Source: IGN2 sp964639955 (lineage in GTDB: Bacteria; Bacteroidota; Ignavibacteria; Ignavibacteriales; Ignavibacteriaceae). From it: 64,000 bases of DNA. Shown here piece by piece: positions 8,717 through 18,700 of this stretch; the first letter of the stretch is position 1, and every line of letters starts with the position of its first letter. The notes beneath the pieces are model-generated. The model was not told where the DNA came from, searched no databases, and saw only the letters and a program-made list of their open reading frames with translations. The position numbers and the translations under genes are program-made. The stretch covers positions 51,943 to 115,942 of the forward strand of contig CAZXGJ010000004.1 in the NCBI GenBank assembly GCA_964639955.1, written 5' to 3'.

Positions 8717-9101
8717 AATGTTCGATTTTATTAAGATTCAGGTAAAAAATTTCGATTATCAAGTAAAAAACATAGAAAAATAAGAGTGAAAATATAAATC
8801 CAAACACGTTTATTTCCAAGAATTTTAGAACAATAAATGTTAAAAACAATATCAGCACTAACCTAAATAACATCCCACCCCAGAGCATTGATAAAAGCCT
8901 GCTGCCAGAACCGGAGTAACTATGTTTCAAGAATAAATAACCGATAAAAAAATTCAGAATAGCCATTATCTCTCCTAAGCATACTGATAAGAAGATGTTT
9001 AATGCCCAGACAGATAAAATGTTCAAAGTGAAAAACACAATAAGCGGACAGATCGTAAAGAGAATTACGATTAGCCGTAACGACTTTTTATTCATTGTCA
9101 T
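8706..9101 (-). CDS. AtpI-like four-helix membrane protein of the ATP synthase operon
   Basis: A 131-residue protein with four predicted membrane helices (about residues 9-30, 33-55, 70-92 and 98-120), no clear catalytic motif and a short charged C-terminus ending 'KIEHFEH'. It occupies the place of the poorly conserved second AtpI-type protein found between atpZ and atpB in many F-ATPase operons. Its ATG overlaps the atpZ stop by four bases (ATGA) and its end overlaps atpB. A role in ring assembly or Mg2+ supply is known only for relatives. The family call rests mainly on position and topology. Confidence 0.7.
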   Translation of the reverse strand: MTMNKKSLRLIVILFTICPLIVFFTLNILSVWALNIFLSVCLGEIMAILNFFIGYLFLKHSYSGSGSRLLSMLWGGMLFRLVLILFLTFIVLKFLEINVFGFIFSLLFFYVFYLIIEIFYLNLNKIEHFEH

Positions 9102-9331
9102 TTATCGGCTTTTAAGACGGATTTAATGAATGTATACATCCCTGCAAATACCCCTAAAAAAGAAAAAGTAATAATAAGGATAGGACTGGTAGCGAAAATT
9201 CCATCCAGCCAGAGGCCAAGAAATACCATCGCAGTTACTGTAATAGCAAGCTGTAACCCCAGCCCGATGTAAGGACCAATTTCTCTATAAAATTTACCTG
9301 CACTTTTTAGGTCGTCAGGCTCCGGCTTCAT
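9098..9331 (-). CDS. atpZ: AtpZ/AtpI-family ATP synthase accessory protein
   Basis: A 77-residue protein with two membrane helices and the family pattern 'YREIGPYIGLGLQLAI', 'GLWLDGIFATSPILII' and 'FLGVFAGMYTFIKSV'. It is the first gene of the F-ATPase run and is thought in relatives to help c-ring assembly or ion supply. Its start lies inside the end of the bactofilin gene (17-base overlap), so the ATP synthase genes are translationally linked to an upstream envelope gene. Confidence 0.85.
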   Translation of the reverse strand: MKPEPDDLKSAGKFYREIGPYIGLGLQLAITVTAMVFLGLWLDGIFATSPILIITFSFLGVFAGMYTFIKSVLKADK

Positions 9332-9716
9332 TTTTCTTAAAATCAGTATTCTGAGTTTTATAAAGCTCTTTTACTTCGCCCATATTACTCTTTCCATCAA
9401 ACCTTGCACCGGCTTCAACGACAAGTATTTTAGTGAAGATATCACCTTTTAAATTTGCTTTGGATTCCATTACAATTTTTTCTTTGGCATTCACTGAGCC
9501 AACAACCCTGCCTCCGATAACAACGGATTCGGCGCTTATTTGCCCGGAAACATCACCCTGCTCGCCAACCGTTACGTTGCTTTGAGAAATGATATCACCC
9601 TGAATTACTCCATCTACTCTTATACTGCCGCCGCTTGATAATTTTCCTTCAAGCTTAACACCCTGGCTTATGATTGTTATATCTTCGGTATCACCATTCA
9701 TCATTCTGGTTTTCAA
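9315..9716 (-). CDS. Bactofilin (polymer-forming cytoskeletal protein)
   Basis: Bactofilins self-assemble without nucleotide into filaments that position cell-wall enzymes. The 133 residues contain the right-handed beta-helix core: 'LEGKLSSGGSIRVDGVIQGD', 'ISAESVVIGGRVVGSVNA' and 'LKGDIFTKILVVEAGARFDG' repeats, with flexible ends. The frame extends to another TTG at 9734, but an AAGGAGGT Shine-Dalgarno sits 7 bases before the TTG at 9716, which is taken as the start ('MKTRMMNGDTEDI'). It sits directly after an M23 peptidase gene, a common bactofilin partner, and overlaps atpZ. Confidence 0.92.
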   Translation of the reverse strand: MKTRMMNGDTEDITIISQGVKLEGKLSSGGSIRVDGVIQGDIISQSNVTVGEQGDVSGQISAESVVIGGRVVGSVNAKEKIVMESKANLKGDIFTKILVVEAGARFDGKSNMGEVKELYKTQNTDFKKNEAGA

Positions 9717-9730
9717 GTTAATTACCTCCT

Positions 9731-10570
9731 TCAATTATTACTGATTATTACTGTTTGAGGATTTATTAAAATTCCATTTTTCCATATTTCAAAATGCAAA
9801 TGAGGGCCGGTACTGTGTAAGCCGCTACTACCTGATTGAGCAATCAGTTCGCCCTGCTCGACTTTATCCATTTCTTTTTTAATCACCACAGAGCAATGTT
9901 TATATAAACTAAGGTATCCATCTGAGTGATTAATAATGATAACATTTCCATCTTCAATTGTATAACCTGTATACAGAACAAATCCGGAAGCTGCTGCATA
10001 TACGGGCGAACCTTCTTTTACTGCAATATCAAGACCGTTATGTCCTTTCTCAGGATCAAACTGACGGCTAATATATCCATTAACCGGAAGAATGAAAAAT
10101 ACTTTTTCATCAGACTTCTGTTCTTCATAATTAATTATTCTGAGAAAAGCGGTTAAAATATTTCCTTCAGCAGGATATCTGTAATATTGTTCTACAGAAT
10201 CCATTTCAACTCCCAAAGTATCTGCCAGGCCGGAATCTCCCAGGGCTAACGCAAATTTCAGCTTTTGATTTGTTGCCTTGAGTTTTTGGATTTCGTGAGC
10301 AAGGAAAATTATTTTTTGATTTAGCAATTCAACTTTCTCAGTCTCCGGAGTCTTTACCCTGAAATCACCGGGAAGAATTTTGTTTCCGATGCCTGTTAAA
10401 TTAAAAAAGTAGTAACTTAAGACGGCCATAAAAATTGAGAATGCTACCAGAAAGATTAAAACTTTTGTAGAATTGATCTTCCAGGATCTTGTGGTATACG
10501 AAGAATCACCAGGTAAAATTATTACCGAAAAGTTATTCAGTTTTCTAAAATATTTAAGAATTTTCATCAC
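9731..10570 (-). CDS. M23 family metallopeptidase (LytM domain), membrane anchored
   Basis: A likely peptidoglycan endopeptidase. The 279 residues have one membrane helix at about 33-54, a coiled segment, and a C-terminal LytM/lysostaphin domain. The zinc ligands are visible as H-x3-D in 'GHNGLDIAVKEGSPVYAAA' and H-x-H in 'STGPHLHFEIWKNG'. With both motifs complete it should be active. Partnering with the adjacent bactofilin parallels the Helicobacter CcmA-Csd system, in which a bactofilin directs M23 peptidases to shape the wall; the shape role here is inferred. Confidence 0.92.
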   Translation of the reverse strand: MMKILKYFRKLNNFSVIILPGDSSYTTRSWKINSTKVLIFLVAFSIFMAVLSYYFFNLTGIGNKILPGDFRVKTPETEKVELLNQKIIFLAHEIQKLKATNQKLKFALALGDSGLADTLGVEMDSVEQYYRYPAEGNILTAFLRIINYEEQKSDEKVFFILPVNGYISRQFDPEKGHNGLDIAVKEGSPVYAAASGFVLYTGYTIEDGNVIIINHSDGYLSLYKHCSVVIKKEMDKVEQGELIAQSGSSGLHSTGPHLHFEIWKNGILINPQTVIISNN

Positions 10571-10599
10571 TAAGTAAAATTATTTTCCACTGTTCAAAG

Positions 10600-11229
10600 T
10601 TACTTGAACTTTTCAAACAATTCCACAAAATTAATTGCCCCTTCTCTTACTAATACAGGTTTTTCACAGCGTAAATCTATAATTGTAGAGGCTGCAGGTA
10701 ATGATTTTTGCTCAGAGTAAAAAATGGCATCAACATCATAAAATTCCTTCTTAATTGCTTCAGGGTTGTTCAATGGTTCCTGTCCGCTTCTGTTAACGCT
10801 TGTGGAAATTAATGGAAGTTTAATCTTCTTAAGGAGCTTTTGGCAGAATATGTTCCGGGGTATTCTGAATGCAGCTTCTTCCTGATCAAGCAGCTTTTTA
10901 GCCCTACTGTTCAAATTCAGAATAACCGAAACAGGGCCCGGCCAAATCAGCTTTAGAAATGCCAGCTGCTTTTGAGTAGTAACTTCTGCAAAGTTTAATA
11001 GGTTCTCCAGGTCAGAAATCAAAAAGATGAATTTTTTATATTCGTCCCTTCCTTTAATATCGGTAATTCGCTGAACTGCAATTTTTATTTCCGGATTGCA
11101 GCCAATTCCGTAAATAGTATCAGTAGGATAAATAAATATCTTTCCCGAAAAAAATAACTTATAAGCAGCCTGAACTGATTCTTCAATCTTTTCATCTATA
11201 TTAAAGCAAAGGGGTTCTGGGTTTTTCAT
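10600..11229 (-). CDS. L-threonylcarbamoyladenylate synthase (TsaC/Sua5/YciO/YrdC family)
   Basis: Makes threonylcarbamoyl-AMP from Thr, bicarbonate and ATP for t6A37 of tRNA. The 209 residues carry the YrdC fold with 'IFIYPTDTIYGIGCNPEI', the basic 'KGRDEYKKFIFLISD', 'WPGPVSVILNL' and 'LPLISTSVNRSGQEPL'. There is no Sua5 C-terminal domain, so it is a short TsaC-type enzyme. It overlaps the end of the family 9 glycosyltransferase gene by 29 bases. Confidence 0.9.
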   Translation of the reverse strand: MKNPEPLCFNIDEKIEESVQAAYKLFFSGKIFIYPTDTIYGIGCNPEIKIAVQRITDIKGRDEYKKFIFLISDLENLLNFAEVTTQKQLAFLKLIWPGPVSVILNLNSRAKKLLDQEEAAFRIPRNIFCQKLLKKIKLPLISTSVNRSGQEPLNNPEAIKKEFYDVDAIFYSEQKSLPAASTIIDLRCEKPVLVREGAINFVELFEKFK

Positions 11230-12259
11230 TGTTGTTAAGTAAAATAAGGGCTTTGTTGATAACTGCTTCAGGGTTCAGGAGAAACCCGCAATCAAAAGTA
11301 GCTACAGGGCATTTGTTATGTCCGTGTATTCCACAGGGTTTGCATTTAAGGTTGTTGTAACTAACATAGTCGCTCTTTGAATTATAAGGATAGAAACCAA
11401 ATGCAGGAACAGTTGAGCAATAAATAGTCAACACCGGAATATCAGCACACATTCCTAAATGAGTTGGGGCACTGTCATTGCATATCAGCAACCTGGCAGA
11501 TTTCAGAAGCTCGGCTGTTTCTGTAAGCGAAAATAAACCCGCAGCATTGAGTATATTTCTGTCTGTAACTAATTCTTCACATAAGCTTTTATCTTCCGCT
11601 CCTCCTGTAAGCACGATTTTATAACCCTTACCGGAAAAAAAATTTATAACCGATTTGAATGATTCTGCCGGATATCTTTTTGTCTGCCAAACGCTCCCCG
11701 GTGCTATGCACAAATAGTTTGAAAGGTTGTTTGACTCAATATACCTGTTCACTTTAATCTTTGATGAATCATCTGCAGTTATTTCAGGTAAAATTCTCCA
11801 GCCATTACCTTCATATTTAAATCCAATTAATTCTAAATTTCTCTGAACTTCATGAGCCGATACATCATAGCTTGCTATATTTTTGAAGATGTAAGGAATG
11901 CTGCTGCTGCTGAATCCGTAAGAATCAACTTTACCAAGTATCCAAACAATTAATGCGCTGCGGAAAGAACGATGTGGGCAAATAATTTTACTATAACCGC
12001 GTGACTTTAAACTTTTTACAAAAGATAAAAATTTTCCAAGCTTGCGTTGAGCGCCCAGTTTATCCAGCACCACTACCGAATTTACATAAGGTGAAGATTC
12101 AAATATTTCTTTTGTTGAAGGAATGCACAATACTTCCACTTCTGTATTCTCAGATTTCCTATTTAGCATCTGTATCATAGGAAGAGTAAGAATGGCATCG
12201 CCGGGGAATGCAGTTTGAATTACCAATATCCTGTTGTGTTTACCCTTTGCTATTTCCAT
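11201..12259 (-). CDS. Glycosyltransferase family 9 (heptosyltransferase-like)
   Basis: Resembles WaaF/WaaC ADP-heptose:LPS heptosyltransferases that build the inner core of lipopolysaccharide. The 352 residues have two Rossmann-type halves: 'RILVIQTAFPGDAILTLPM' at the N-terminus and 'KIVLTGGAEDKSLCEELV' and 'LLICNDSAPTHLGMCADIP' in the C-terminal half, the latter being the sugar-nucleotide site. A Cys-rich tail (four Cys within about 25 residues) is seen in many family members. It overlaps the LpxL-type acyltransferase by 10 bases, which supports a lipid A/core role. The exact sugar is unknown. Confidence 0.87.
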   Translation of the reverse strand: MEIAKGKHNRILVIQTAFPGDAILTLPMIQMLNRKSENTEVEVLCIPSTKEIFESSPYVNSVVVLDKLGAQRKLGKFLSFVKSLKSRGYSKIICPHRSFRSALIVWILGKVDSYGFSSSSIPYIFKNIASYDVSAHEVQRNLELIGFKYEGNGWRILPEITADDSSKIKVNRYIESNNLSNYLCIAPGSVWQTKRYPAESFKSVINFFSGKGYKIVLTGGAEDKSLCEELVTDRNILNAAGLFSLTETAELLKSARLLICNDSAPTHLGMCADIPVLTIYCSTVPAFGFYPYNSKSDYVSYNNLKCKPCGIHGHNKCPVATFDCGFLLNPEAVINKALILLNNNEKPRTPLL

Positions 12260-13116
12260 CTTTTATGAAGCCAAAGCCATTGTTCGGGAAATTGCCTTAT
12301 CATTTTCTCAAGATAATTTGTATGCCTCTGAGTTAATACAGCAATTTTTTCATCCTTATCTTCAGGAAGGTTTGAAGTATCTATTTCCGATATGCACAAT
12401 TTATACTTATAATTCTTTTGCCTGATTAATAATCCATAAAATATAGGAATACCTGTTTTTACTGCAAAAAAAGCAGGGCCCGTATGAGCATAGACATCTT
12501 TACCAAAAAATTTAACAGGAACCCCTTCTTTAGGACCCCTCTGATCGGCAACAATAGCTACTATCTTCTTTTGTTTAAGAGCCAGGTAAATATTTTTTAC
12601 AGATGGACCGAGAGGAACTACTTCGTTGCCCCATTTGGTTCTCTCGGAGTTCATCCATCTGTATATATGCGGGTTGCCAAGCGGCTTAACAATAACAGAA
12701 TAAGGTATTTTCATATTAGCAGCACAGAGCAAGGCTGCATATTCCCAGTTGCTAAAATGCGCCGATAATATAATTAGCCCCTCATTCTCATAATATTTTT
12801 TTGCCAGGATATCTGCATCCCGGAATTCAACAAGATCATCAATCTGTTCCTTTTTTAAAGCCGGAAGTGTTAATATTTCAATAAGTGTGATCGAAACATT
12901 TTTATATACACCGAAGGCAATTTTTTTGATTTTTCTATTATCATATTCAGGAAATGCAAGCTTCAAATTTTCCAGAACAGTTTTTTTTCTTACCGGAATT
13001 ACAAAGTAGAATAAAACAGCTAAGAGCACTGATAAACGCCTCGAGAGTGTTATACCGAGCAGCCGAAAGATCCCACTGAAAATCAAAAACAAAAAATATT
13101 CAATTCTCTTTTTCAT
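12250..13116 (-). CDS. Lysophospholipid acyltransferase of the LpxL/HtrB family
   Basis: Likely adds a secondary acyl chain to lipid A. The 288 residues have an N-terminal membrane helix and the catalytic H-x4-E motif in 'LSAHFSNWEYAALL', followed by 'VADQRGPKEGVPVKFFGKDV' and 'HTGPAFFAVKTGIPIFYGLL', both typical of LpxL/LpxM. It is cotranscribed with the family 9 glycosyltransferase. The 127 bases ahead of it hold no gene. Confidence 0.9.
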   Translation of the reverse strand: MKKRIEYFLFLIFSGIFRLLGITLSRRLSVLLAVLFYFVIPVRKKTVLENLKLAFPEYDNRKIKKIAFGVYKNVSITLIEILTLPALKKEQIDDLVEFRDADILAKKYYENEGLIILSAHFSNWEYAALLCAANMKIPYSVIVKPLGNPHIYRWMNSERTKWGNEVVPLGPSVKNIYLALKQKKIVAIVADQRGPKEGVPVKFFGKDVYAHTGPAFFAVKTGIPIFYGLLIRQKNYKYKLCISEIDTSNLPEDKDEKIAVLTQRHTNYLEKMIRQFPEQWLWLHKRWK

Positions 13117-13243
13117 TTCTTAGTAAAATTATGATTTTAAAGATAATTATAGAAGGGTAAAATAATAGAAGAGAAGTCAGCAAGTTATATATCTTGCAAT
13201 AAGGGGATTTAAAACCAAACATTAAAATATTAAGCAAATCCGC

Positions 13244-14611
13244 TTATTGAACAGTAATCCTCCTCATCCAGTAGTCGTCTCTGTATTCACCTCTTTTATT
13301 CGAGTGAACAAGCTGATAATCCGAAAACCCGAATATATCAGCAAAAATAAAGAAGACTCCACCTTCAATATTATGGTAATTCCAGATTTCATATGGCCTG
13401 GTTTCAATCTGATTCGGGTAGCGTTCAATTTCAGAAGGTTCACCATATATAAGATAAATACGGCCGCGGTCTGTCTTCCAGCCTTCCTTGCTTATGGATC
13501 TGAATTTTAGGTTACTTTCTTCAACGCGTTTCATATAGGAGGAATATGTTTGATTGAAATCGTCTGCGGGATAATCATCTCTTGCTTTCCAGAAATTATA
13601 AAGGAACTCTCTTTTCCCTTCAATTGTGGTCAGCGCTTCGTATTGGTCATTTTCAGTCTCTGTTGCTATATAACTTGCTTTTTCAAATAAATCATCTAGC
13701 TCTTCTTCTGACATTGCACCAAACTGCGTGCTCAAAACCGGCGAGATTTGCTGCTGAAGTGTATCGTAATAGACGATTGACGGGTTATAAATAAAAAATC
13801 TTTTTGATGATGACACACCTTGGTTGGAAATACTGTCTATTAAATTTAGAATAAGAGTATACGTATCTGTGGGAAGTTTGTTGGCCATAATACGTCCCAC
13901 TTCCACACGTGAGCTGGCAACTCTGTTAAGATCTTTTCTCTTTAAATTAACAAGCTGACCTCTGCTGTTGATAAGCAGCTGCTCTAATCTAATGCCTTCA
14001 TCCACATCGATCTGAGGAAGATTATACAATTCAGAATAATAAAATAAAACCGGTTGTCCTTCACCAAATACAGATGTCGGATTCGGAGTTACTTCATATG
14101 TATTTTTATAAAATATCGATTCTTTATTCTGACTATCCTGAATTATTGCGGAAGCCAACTGAATATCGCTTAAGCTCATTACATGATGAAGGAAAGGTTT
14201 TACTGTTATAAACTCGTTTATTGTCTTATTTACTCCAGGCTTCAAAGCATCTGCACCATTTACAATACATTTGTATGAGCCTTCCGACAGCACAAAACCA
14301 AGCAAGCCAATTAAATTATTCCGTGTATTGGGACTGCTGAGAACCGGGTTTTCTACAGACCAGGTTTTATCTACTATTACCTGGCCGGTTGCCGAATCCG
14401 ATATTAAAATACTTAGTTCAGCTTTAGTATAGAGAATACTATCTGCCGAAGCTGCAGTAAGTGTCGACTGGTCGAACGAATAGTAAATTTCCAAATAGTT
14501 CGAGCTTGAGTCAAAGCCAAATTGAGCATAATCAAATTCAAATTCAAGTTGTTGTGCTTTGACTTCAGTTAATAAAAATAATATGCTGACAAAGAGAAAA
14601 TGAGATTTCAT
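13244..14611 (-). CDS. GWxTD domain-containing secreted protein
   Basis: A 455-residue exported protein with a signal peptide (MKSHFLFVSILFLLTEVKAQ). The 'GWKTDRGRIYLIYG' segment about 80 residues from the end defines the GWxTD domain, a family of unknown function common in Ignavibacteria, Gemmatimonadota and relatives. The frame extends upstream to a TTG at 14629, but the ATG at 14611 begins the signal peptide and is preferred. No catalytic residues can be named. It lies just after a terminator belonging to the PorV-like gene, so it probably has its own promoter or is transcribed by read-through. Confidence 0.87.
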   Translation of the reverse strand: MKSHFLFVSILFLLTEVKAQQLEFEFDYAQFGFDSSSNYLEIYYSFDQSTLTAASADSILYTKAELSILISDSATGQVIVDKTWSVENPVLSSPNTRNNLIGLLGFVLSEGSYKCIVNGADALKPGVNKTINEFITVKPFLHHVMSLSDIQLASAIIQDSQNKESIFYKNTYEVTPNPTSVFGEGQPVLFYYSELYNLPQIDVDEGIRLEQLLINSRGQLVNLKRKDLNRVASSRVEVGRIMANKLPTDTYTLILNLIDSISNQGVSSSKRFFIYNPSIVYYDTLQQQISPVLSTQFGAMSEEELDDLFEKASYIATETENDQYEALTTIEGKREFLYNFWKARDDYPADDFNQTYSSYMKRVEESNLKFRSISKEGWKTDRGRIYLIYGEPSEIERYPNQIETRPYEIWNYHNIEGGVFFIFADIFGFSDYQLVHSNKRGEYRDDYWMRRITVQ

Positions 14612-14635
14612 ATTATCGCCCTGAATCAAACTTTA

Positions 14636-14675
14636 GAAAAAATAAAAGGCGTCTATTGAAAACTCAACAGACGCC
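14636..14675 (-). terminator. Intrinsic terminator after the PorV-like gene
   Basis: The minus strand shows a long stem (GGCGTCT...AGACGCC, extended by TTGA/TCAA) with a short loop, followed by a T-rich run TTTTATTTTTT. It lies 19 bases after the stop of the PorV-like gene. Confidence 0.88.
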
Positions 14676-14693
14676 AGATAGTCAAGCTCAGGT

Positions 14694-15707
14694 TTACTGG
14701 AAATTAAGCTTAATAGTAAAAATATGATTAGCACTCGGGAATTCTTTAACATCCCTGAAAGCATAATCGAAAACAAAACCGAGCTCATCGCCGATTTTAT
14801 AATCTATTCCAGCTCCGAATGACAAACCATAGACATATTCATTGGAATTTTCTACCAGGAAGTTATATCCTCCGCGGACAAAGAAATTATTCATAAATCC
14901 GTATTCCAGACCTAAATTGGCAACATCTTCAAATGAATTATTAGCAGTGTAAGCACCTGCAAAAAGAAGATTGTTTTGCTCATTAAAGTTAAGTGCATAA
15001 GTCAAACTTAGCTGGAAGAAACTGGGGATCTGGAAAGATTCAGTTATAATTTCGTAACTGCCCGATGAAGAACCGGGTATTGTATTCGGAATGGTTGTTC
15101 TGGCAGTTAAATCCTCGCCGGAATATGTCATATTGGTTCCGATGTTCTTAACAGCAGCACCAATCATCAAACTTTCAGAAAAACGATACTGAACTCCTGC
15201 ATCGAGTGCGAAACCGGTAGCATTGGCATTCTGTATTGTTTCGGATATCAGTTTTAAATTAGTACCGATGGAGATTCTATCCGTAAGAACTTTGGAATAA
15301 GTAAATCCAAGGGTAAGAAACGATGGGGAGTATGTATTGCCGGTTCCATCCGGAAAATCTTCTGTGGTAACCGGTATATCACCAAAGTCGAGCGATTTGA
15401 GGTCTAGCCCGATAGAACCAAAATCTCCCAGCGATGTTCCCACAGCAAAATAAGAAATATTTATATCAGCCAGGTAACTAACGTAGCTGAACATAGCTTC
15501 AGTTTGCGGATAAACATCAAGACCAGCAGGATTGTAGAAGATAGATTCCAAGCCGGTAATATTAGCCAGGAATGAACCACCTGTCGCGATTCCGCGGGCA
15601 CCCACAGGTATTAAAAGCTGCTCGGCACCTGTTGTTCCTTTTCTTGCAACATCACCCGCATAGGTTGAAGTTGCTATCAAAACAAGTATTAGTATTATTT
15701 TTTTCAT
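14694..15707 (-). CDS. PorV/PorQ-family outer membrane beta-barrel protein
   Basis: A 337-residue protein with a signal peptide (cleavage near 'ATSTYAGD'). It has the family N-terminus 'LLIPVGARGIATGGS' and 'GLESIFYNPAGL', then alternating amphipathic strands ending in Phe-Gln, as in outer-membrane barrels. PorV in the type IX system carries cargo from the translocon to the sortase PorU. Chlorobi and Ignavibacteria carry many paralogues, so it may be a dedicated carrier for the neighbouring cargo rather than the general PorV. It lies 72 bases downstream of the 1189-residue cargo gene. Confidence 0.85.
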   Translation of the reverse strand: MKKIILILVLIATSTYAGDVARKGTTGAEQLLIPVGARGIATGGSFLANITGLESIFYNPAGLDVYPQTEAMFSYVSYLADINISYFAVGTSLGDFGSIGLDLKSLDFGDIPVTTEDFPDGTGNTYSPSFLTLGFTYSKVLTDRISIGTNLKLISETIQNANATGFALDAGVQYRFSESLMIGAAVKNIGTNMTYSGEDLTARTTIPNTIPGSSSGSYEIITESFQIPSFFQLSLTYALNFNEQNNLLFAGAYTANNSFEDVANLGLEYGFMNNFFVRGGYNFLVENSNEYVYGLSFGAGIDYKIGDELGFVFDYAFRDVKEFPSANHIFTIKLNFQ

Positions 15708-15741
15708 TTTATAAGCTCCAATATTCTATATTAAAATAGCT

Positions 15742-15767
15742 GGCAGGTGAACAATTTTATACCTGCC
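15742..15767 (-). terminator. Hairpin, possible weak terminator after the large cargo gene
   Basis: A GGCAGGT / ACCTGCC 7-bp stem with a 12-base AT-rich loop lies 12 bases after the stop codon at 15780. The T run after it is interrupted (AGCTATTTTAAT), so termination may be partial and allow expression of the PorV-like gene. Confidence 0.5.
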
Positions 15768-15779
15768 ATTATTAATTCA

Positions 15780-18700
15780 TTAGAACCTTTGTATTTGTTT
15801 TTGCGGCATTATTATAGCAAACTTCAACACCTTGTCGCCATATTTAGGTGATGATACTATAGCCAGATACATTCCCGATGCAACTCTGAGACCAGATTCA
15901 TTCTGCAGATTCCATCTCAGGAAAGGCGAAGAAGGTAAATCCTTATCCTCCGTACCGATTGTTCTTAACAAAACGCCCGACAAAGAATATATTTTAACAG
16001 TTACCTGCTCGGGCAGATTTGTAAATGTTACAAATGGTTCGTCGGGGGTACTTGAGTAGTAATTGCTCAAAGTATTATAGCCGAATAAAGGGTTCGGGTA
16101 AACGTTTACTTTTTCCCAGAGTGCCCGTTCTTCTTCCTCGGTTAACGTGGTGCCATCCAGTGTTGTGAATTGATATACGTCATCCTCTGTATACGGATAA
16201 ACCTCCAGCGGTATGGTAAGAACATCGCCCGCAGTAAACCAGGCTGATTCATCACTTCTTTCCAAACCTACCAGATACATTGTGCTTAACCAGGGCGATG
16301 CAAAAATATCCCTCTGTTCATCAGTTATGCCCTGGGCATCTTCCGGAATCTTCGGAAGATTATTTATAACACGAACCAAATCCGACCAGACTACTACAGG
16401 ACCTCCGGTAGTCTGGAATTCACCGCCGGTTAGTTCAATCTGTCCGCCGGTATTATCATAAGGTGCATTAAATATAACAATCATCTCGCCTGATTCTTTT
16501 ACTGAGGTACTGGGGTCCCACTTTCCATCCGGGTTGCCATCCGGGTACTTAGAAGTATTTCTTGCTTCTATAAAACCAACGGCAAGTTGATACTCTTCAT
16601 TATATCTTTCATCCACAACCCAGGCGGTAAACGGAACATCGACAAATCCCATTGGTCTGTTGTTAACTTCATCCCACATTCCGATAACACCTTTGTTAAC
16701 GGTATCCGAACTGCTGATAGCAGATGCGAAAGTATAACTGTTAGTTGCAGGTATTTTAATATATCCATTAATGTACCTGTAAGCTTTACCTACTCCTTCA
16801 GCACCAAAACGGATTTCAACTTTTCGCAGCTTATCATTGCTCAGGTAAGTGCTTCTGTTGCTATTCGTAAACGGCGCCGGGTTATCTCCTGTTGGTATAA
16901 GATCTTTACCAACATACCAGACTCCGGTTGAGTTAGCTGAATCAAAATCAGCATACCACTCAGCACCGTCGGGAGCGTAAGTAACATCTCCTATTGCAGC
17001 ATTCTGTTCCTCCACCTTGGTTATGAATCCCTCGGTTACTTTTTGGTTTATATATGTATCGCCGTAAGTATAAGCGAGAGAGGTATCGAGGGGTTCACCG
17101 GTTGAGATATTTTTGAGTGTCCAATACATTGAATATGGAGTAGACTCTGTGTTCTTGAAGAAAGTAACTTCGTAAGTATCACCTGTTAGCGCCTCATTAT
17201 TAATTACATCAAATCCAACATTTCCAAGTGATGCCCCGCTTACCTGGTTAGCAGGCTGAACTTCAACAGGAGGATTTAATGCGTCGACACCGCATACAAT
17301 AGAATTTATTGAACGAATGTTCTCCGCTTCCTGTGCAAATGCAAATGCGTTAAGATAATAATCACCAGGAGTTCCTATAGTAGTATCGGGATCATCTTTA
17401 TAGACTAAAGCGAAGTAATTAAGCGCATAGCTTGTTACTGCAAAATAATAAGGTCTGCCTTTAACTACTTTTTGATCAGGCGAGAAAGGATCGTTATAGA
17501 CTCTCAATCTTATCCGCCCTGTCTGAGGATTTCTATAAATTAAAGTATCCAGTTGATTTTCTTCCGATGATACAGAGTATAACAATTCAATTCCCCCGGT
17601 CTCTGCGTTTTCTTTATAAACATTCCGAATAAAATTATCTACATCGTATGTAGCCAGCAAAATGGAATTTGGTTGCCCGTCAACAACATCTTCAGCTATG
17701 TTGGTTTTAAATGCCCAAACCTGGTAGCCTTCAAAGTGAAGATCCCAGGTGGGTGTATTACTAACATAATTTGCCTGTTTTTCAGTATCCCAAACAATAT
17801 CAATAAAATCGTCGCTGGAAGAGAGAGTAACAACCGGTGCCGGAGGAGGTGTAGGCGCAAGGAAATTCAGATCAAAAATATTTTGTGCACCATCGTCTAT
17901 AGCACGTGCTTTTGTTATACCATCCAGCGGATTTGAACCTCTGCCTACAATGTAAGCAACTACGATTTCGTTCTCAACATTTTTTTCCAGGACAAATGGT
18001 CCTGTATTAGTCATCTGCCTCTGGTCTCTTTCGTTTGCACATAACCAGCCGGTTCCCGTTACAGGATCACCGGAGAACCAAAACCTTGCATCTGTAGTAT
18101 CGCAGCCGGCAAAATTTCCGGCATTTCCATAAGGCCAGGTACAAGGATCGGGGATATCACCCTGCCTGGTTCTGCCTTCCATGTAGAATCTTGCTTCTTC
18201 TTTTGTACCAGGGTCATTAAGATTTTGGTCGCCATTTATATATTCCACAAAAGAAGAGATAGGAAGATTTTTTGCACCGGGAAATTCTACAATTCCCTTT
18301 CTCTGTCCTCTTACCGAATAGGCAGAAGTAAGAGGTGTATCAGTTCCTTCATCATATTTGCCGTCACCATCATTATCAATAAATGTTTCTCCAGGAATAT
18401 ATGCCCGGGGCCCTGAGAAGAAGTCTATCATAAAGCAGGGCACCTGCGATCCGTAACTTGCATCTATCTTTTTATTGTACGTATAACCCGCATTTCTTGG
18501 CACATCAACACCAACTACGTCATCATTGAAGTCACCAACATCGGGGTCTGCCCAGACTCCAAAATAAACGTTGGTGAGCTCATCGGGGTCATTTGCATTT
18601 AATCCAACATATTTAAATCTGAATCGAACAAAAATAAGATTTCCGATTGCACCTGCTGAGGCAAAGGCAAAAACGCTTTGTCTTATTTCAACACCTACTT

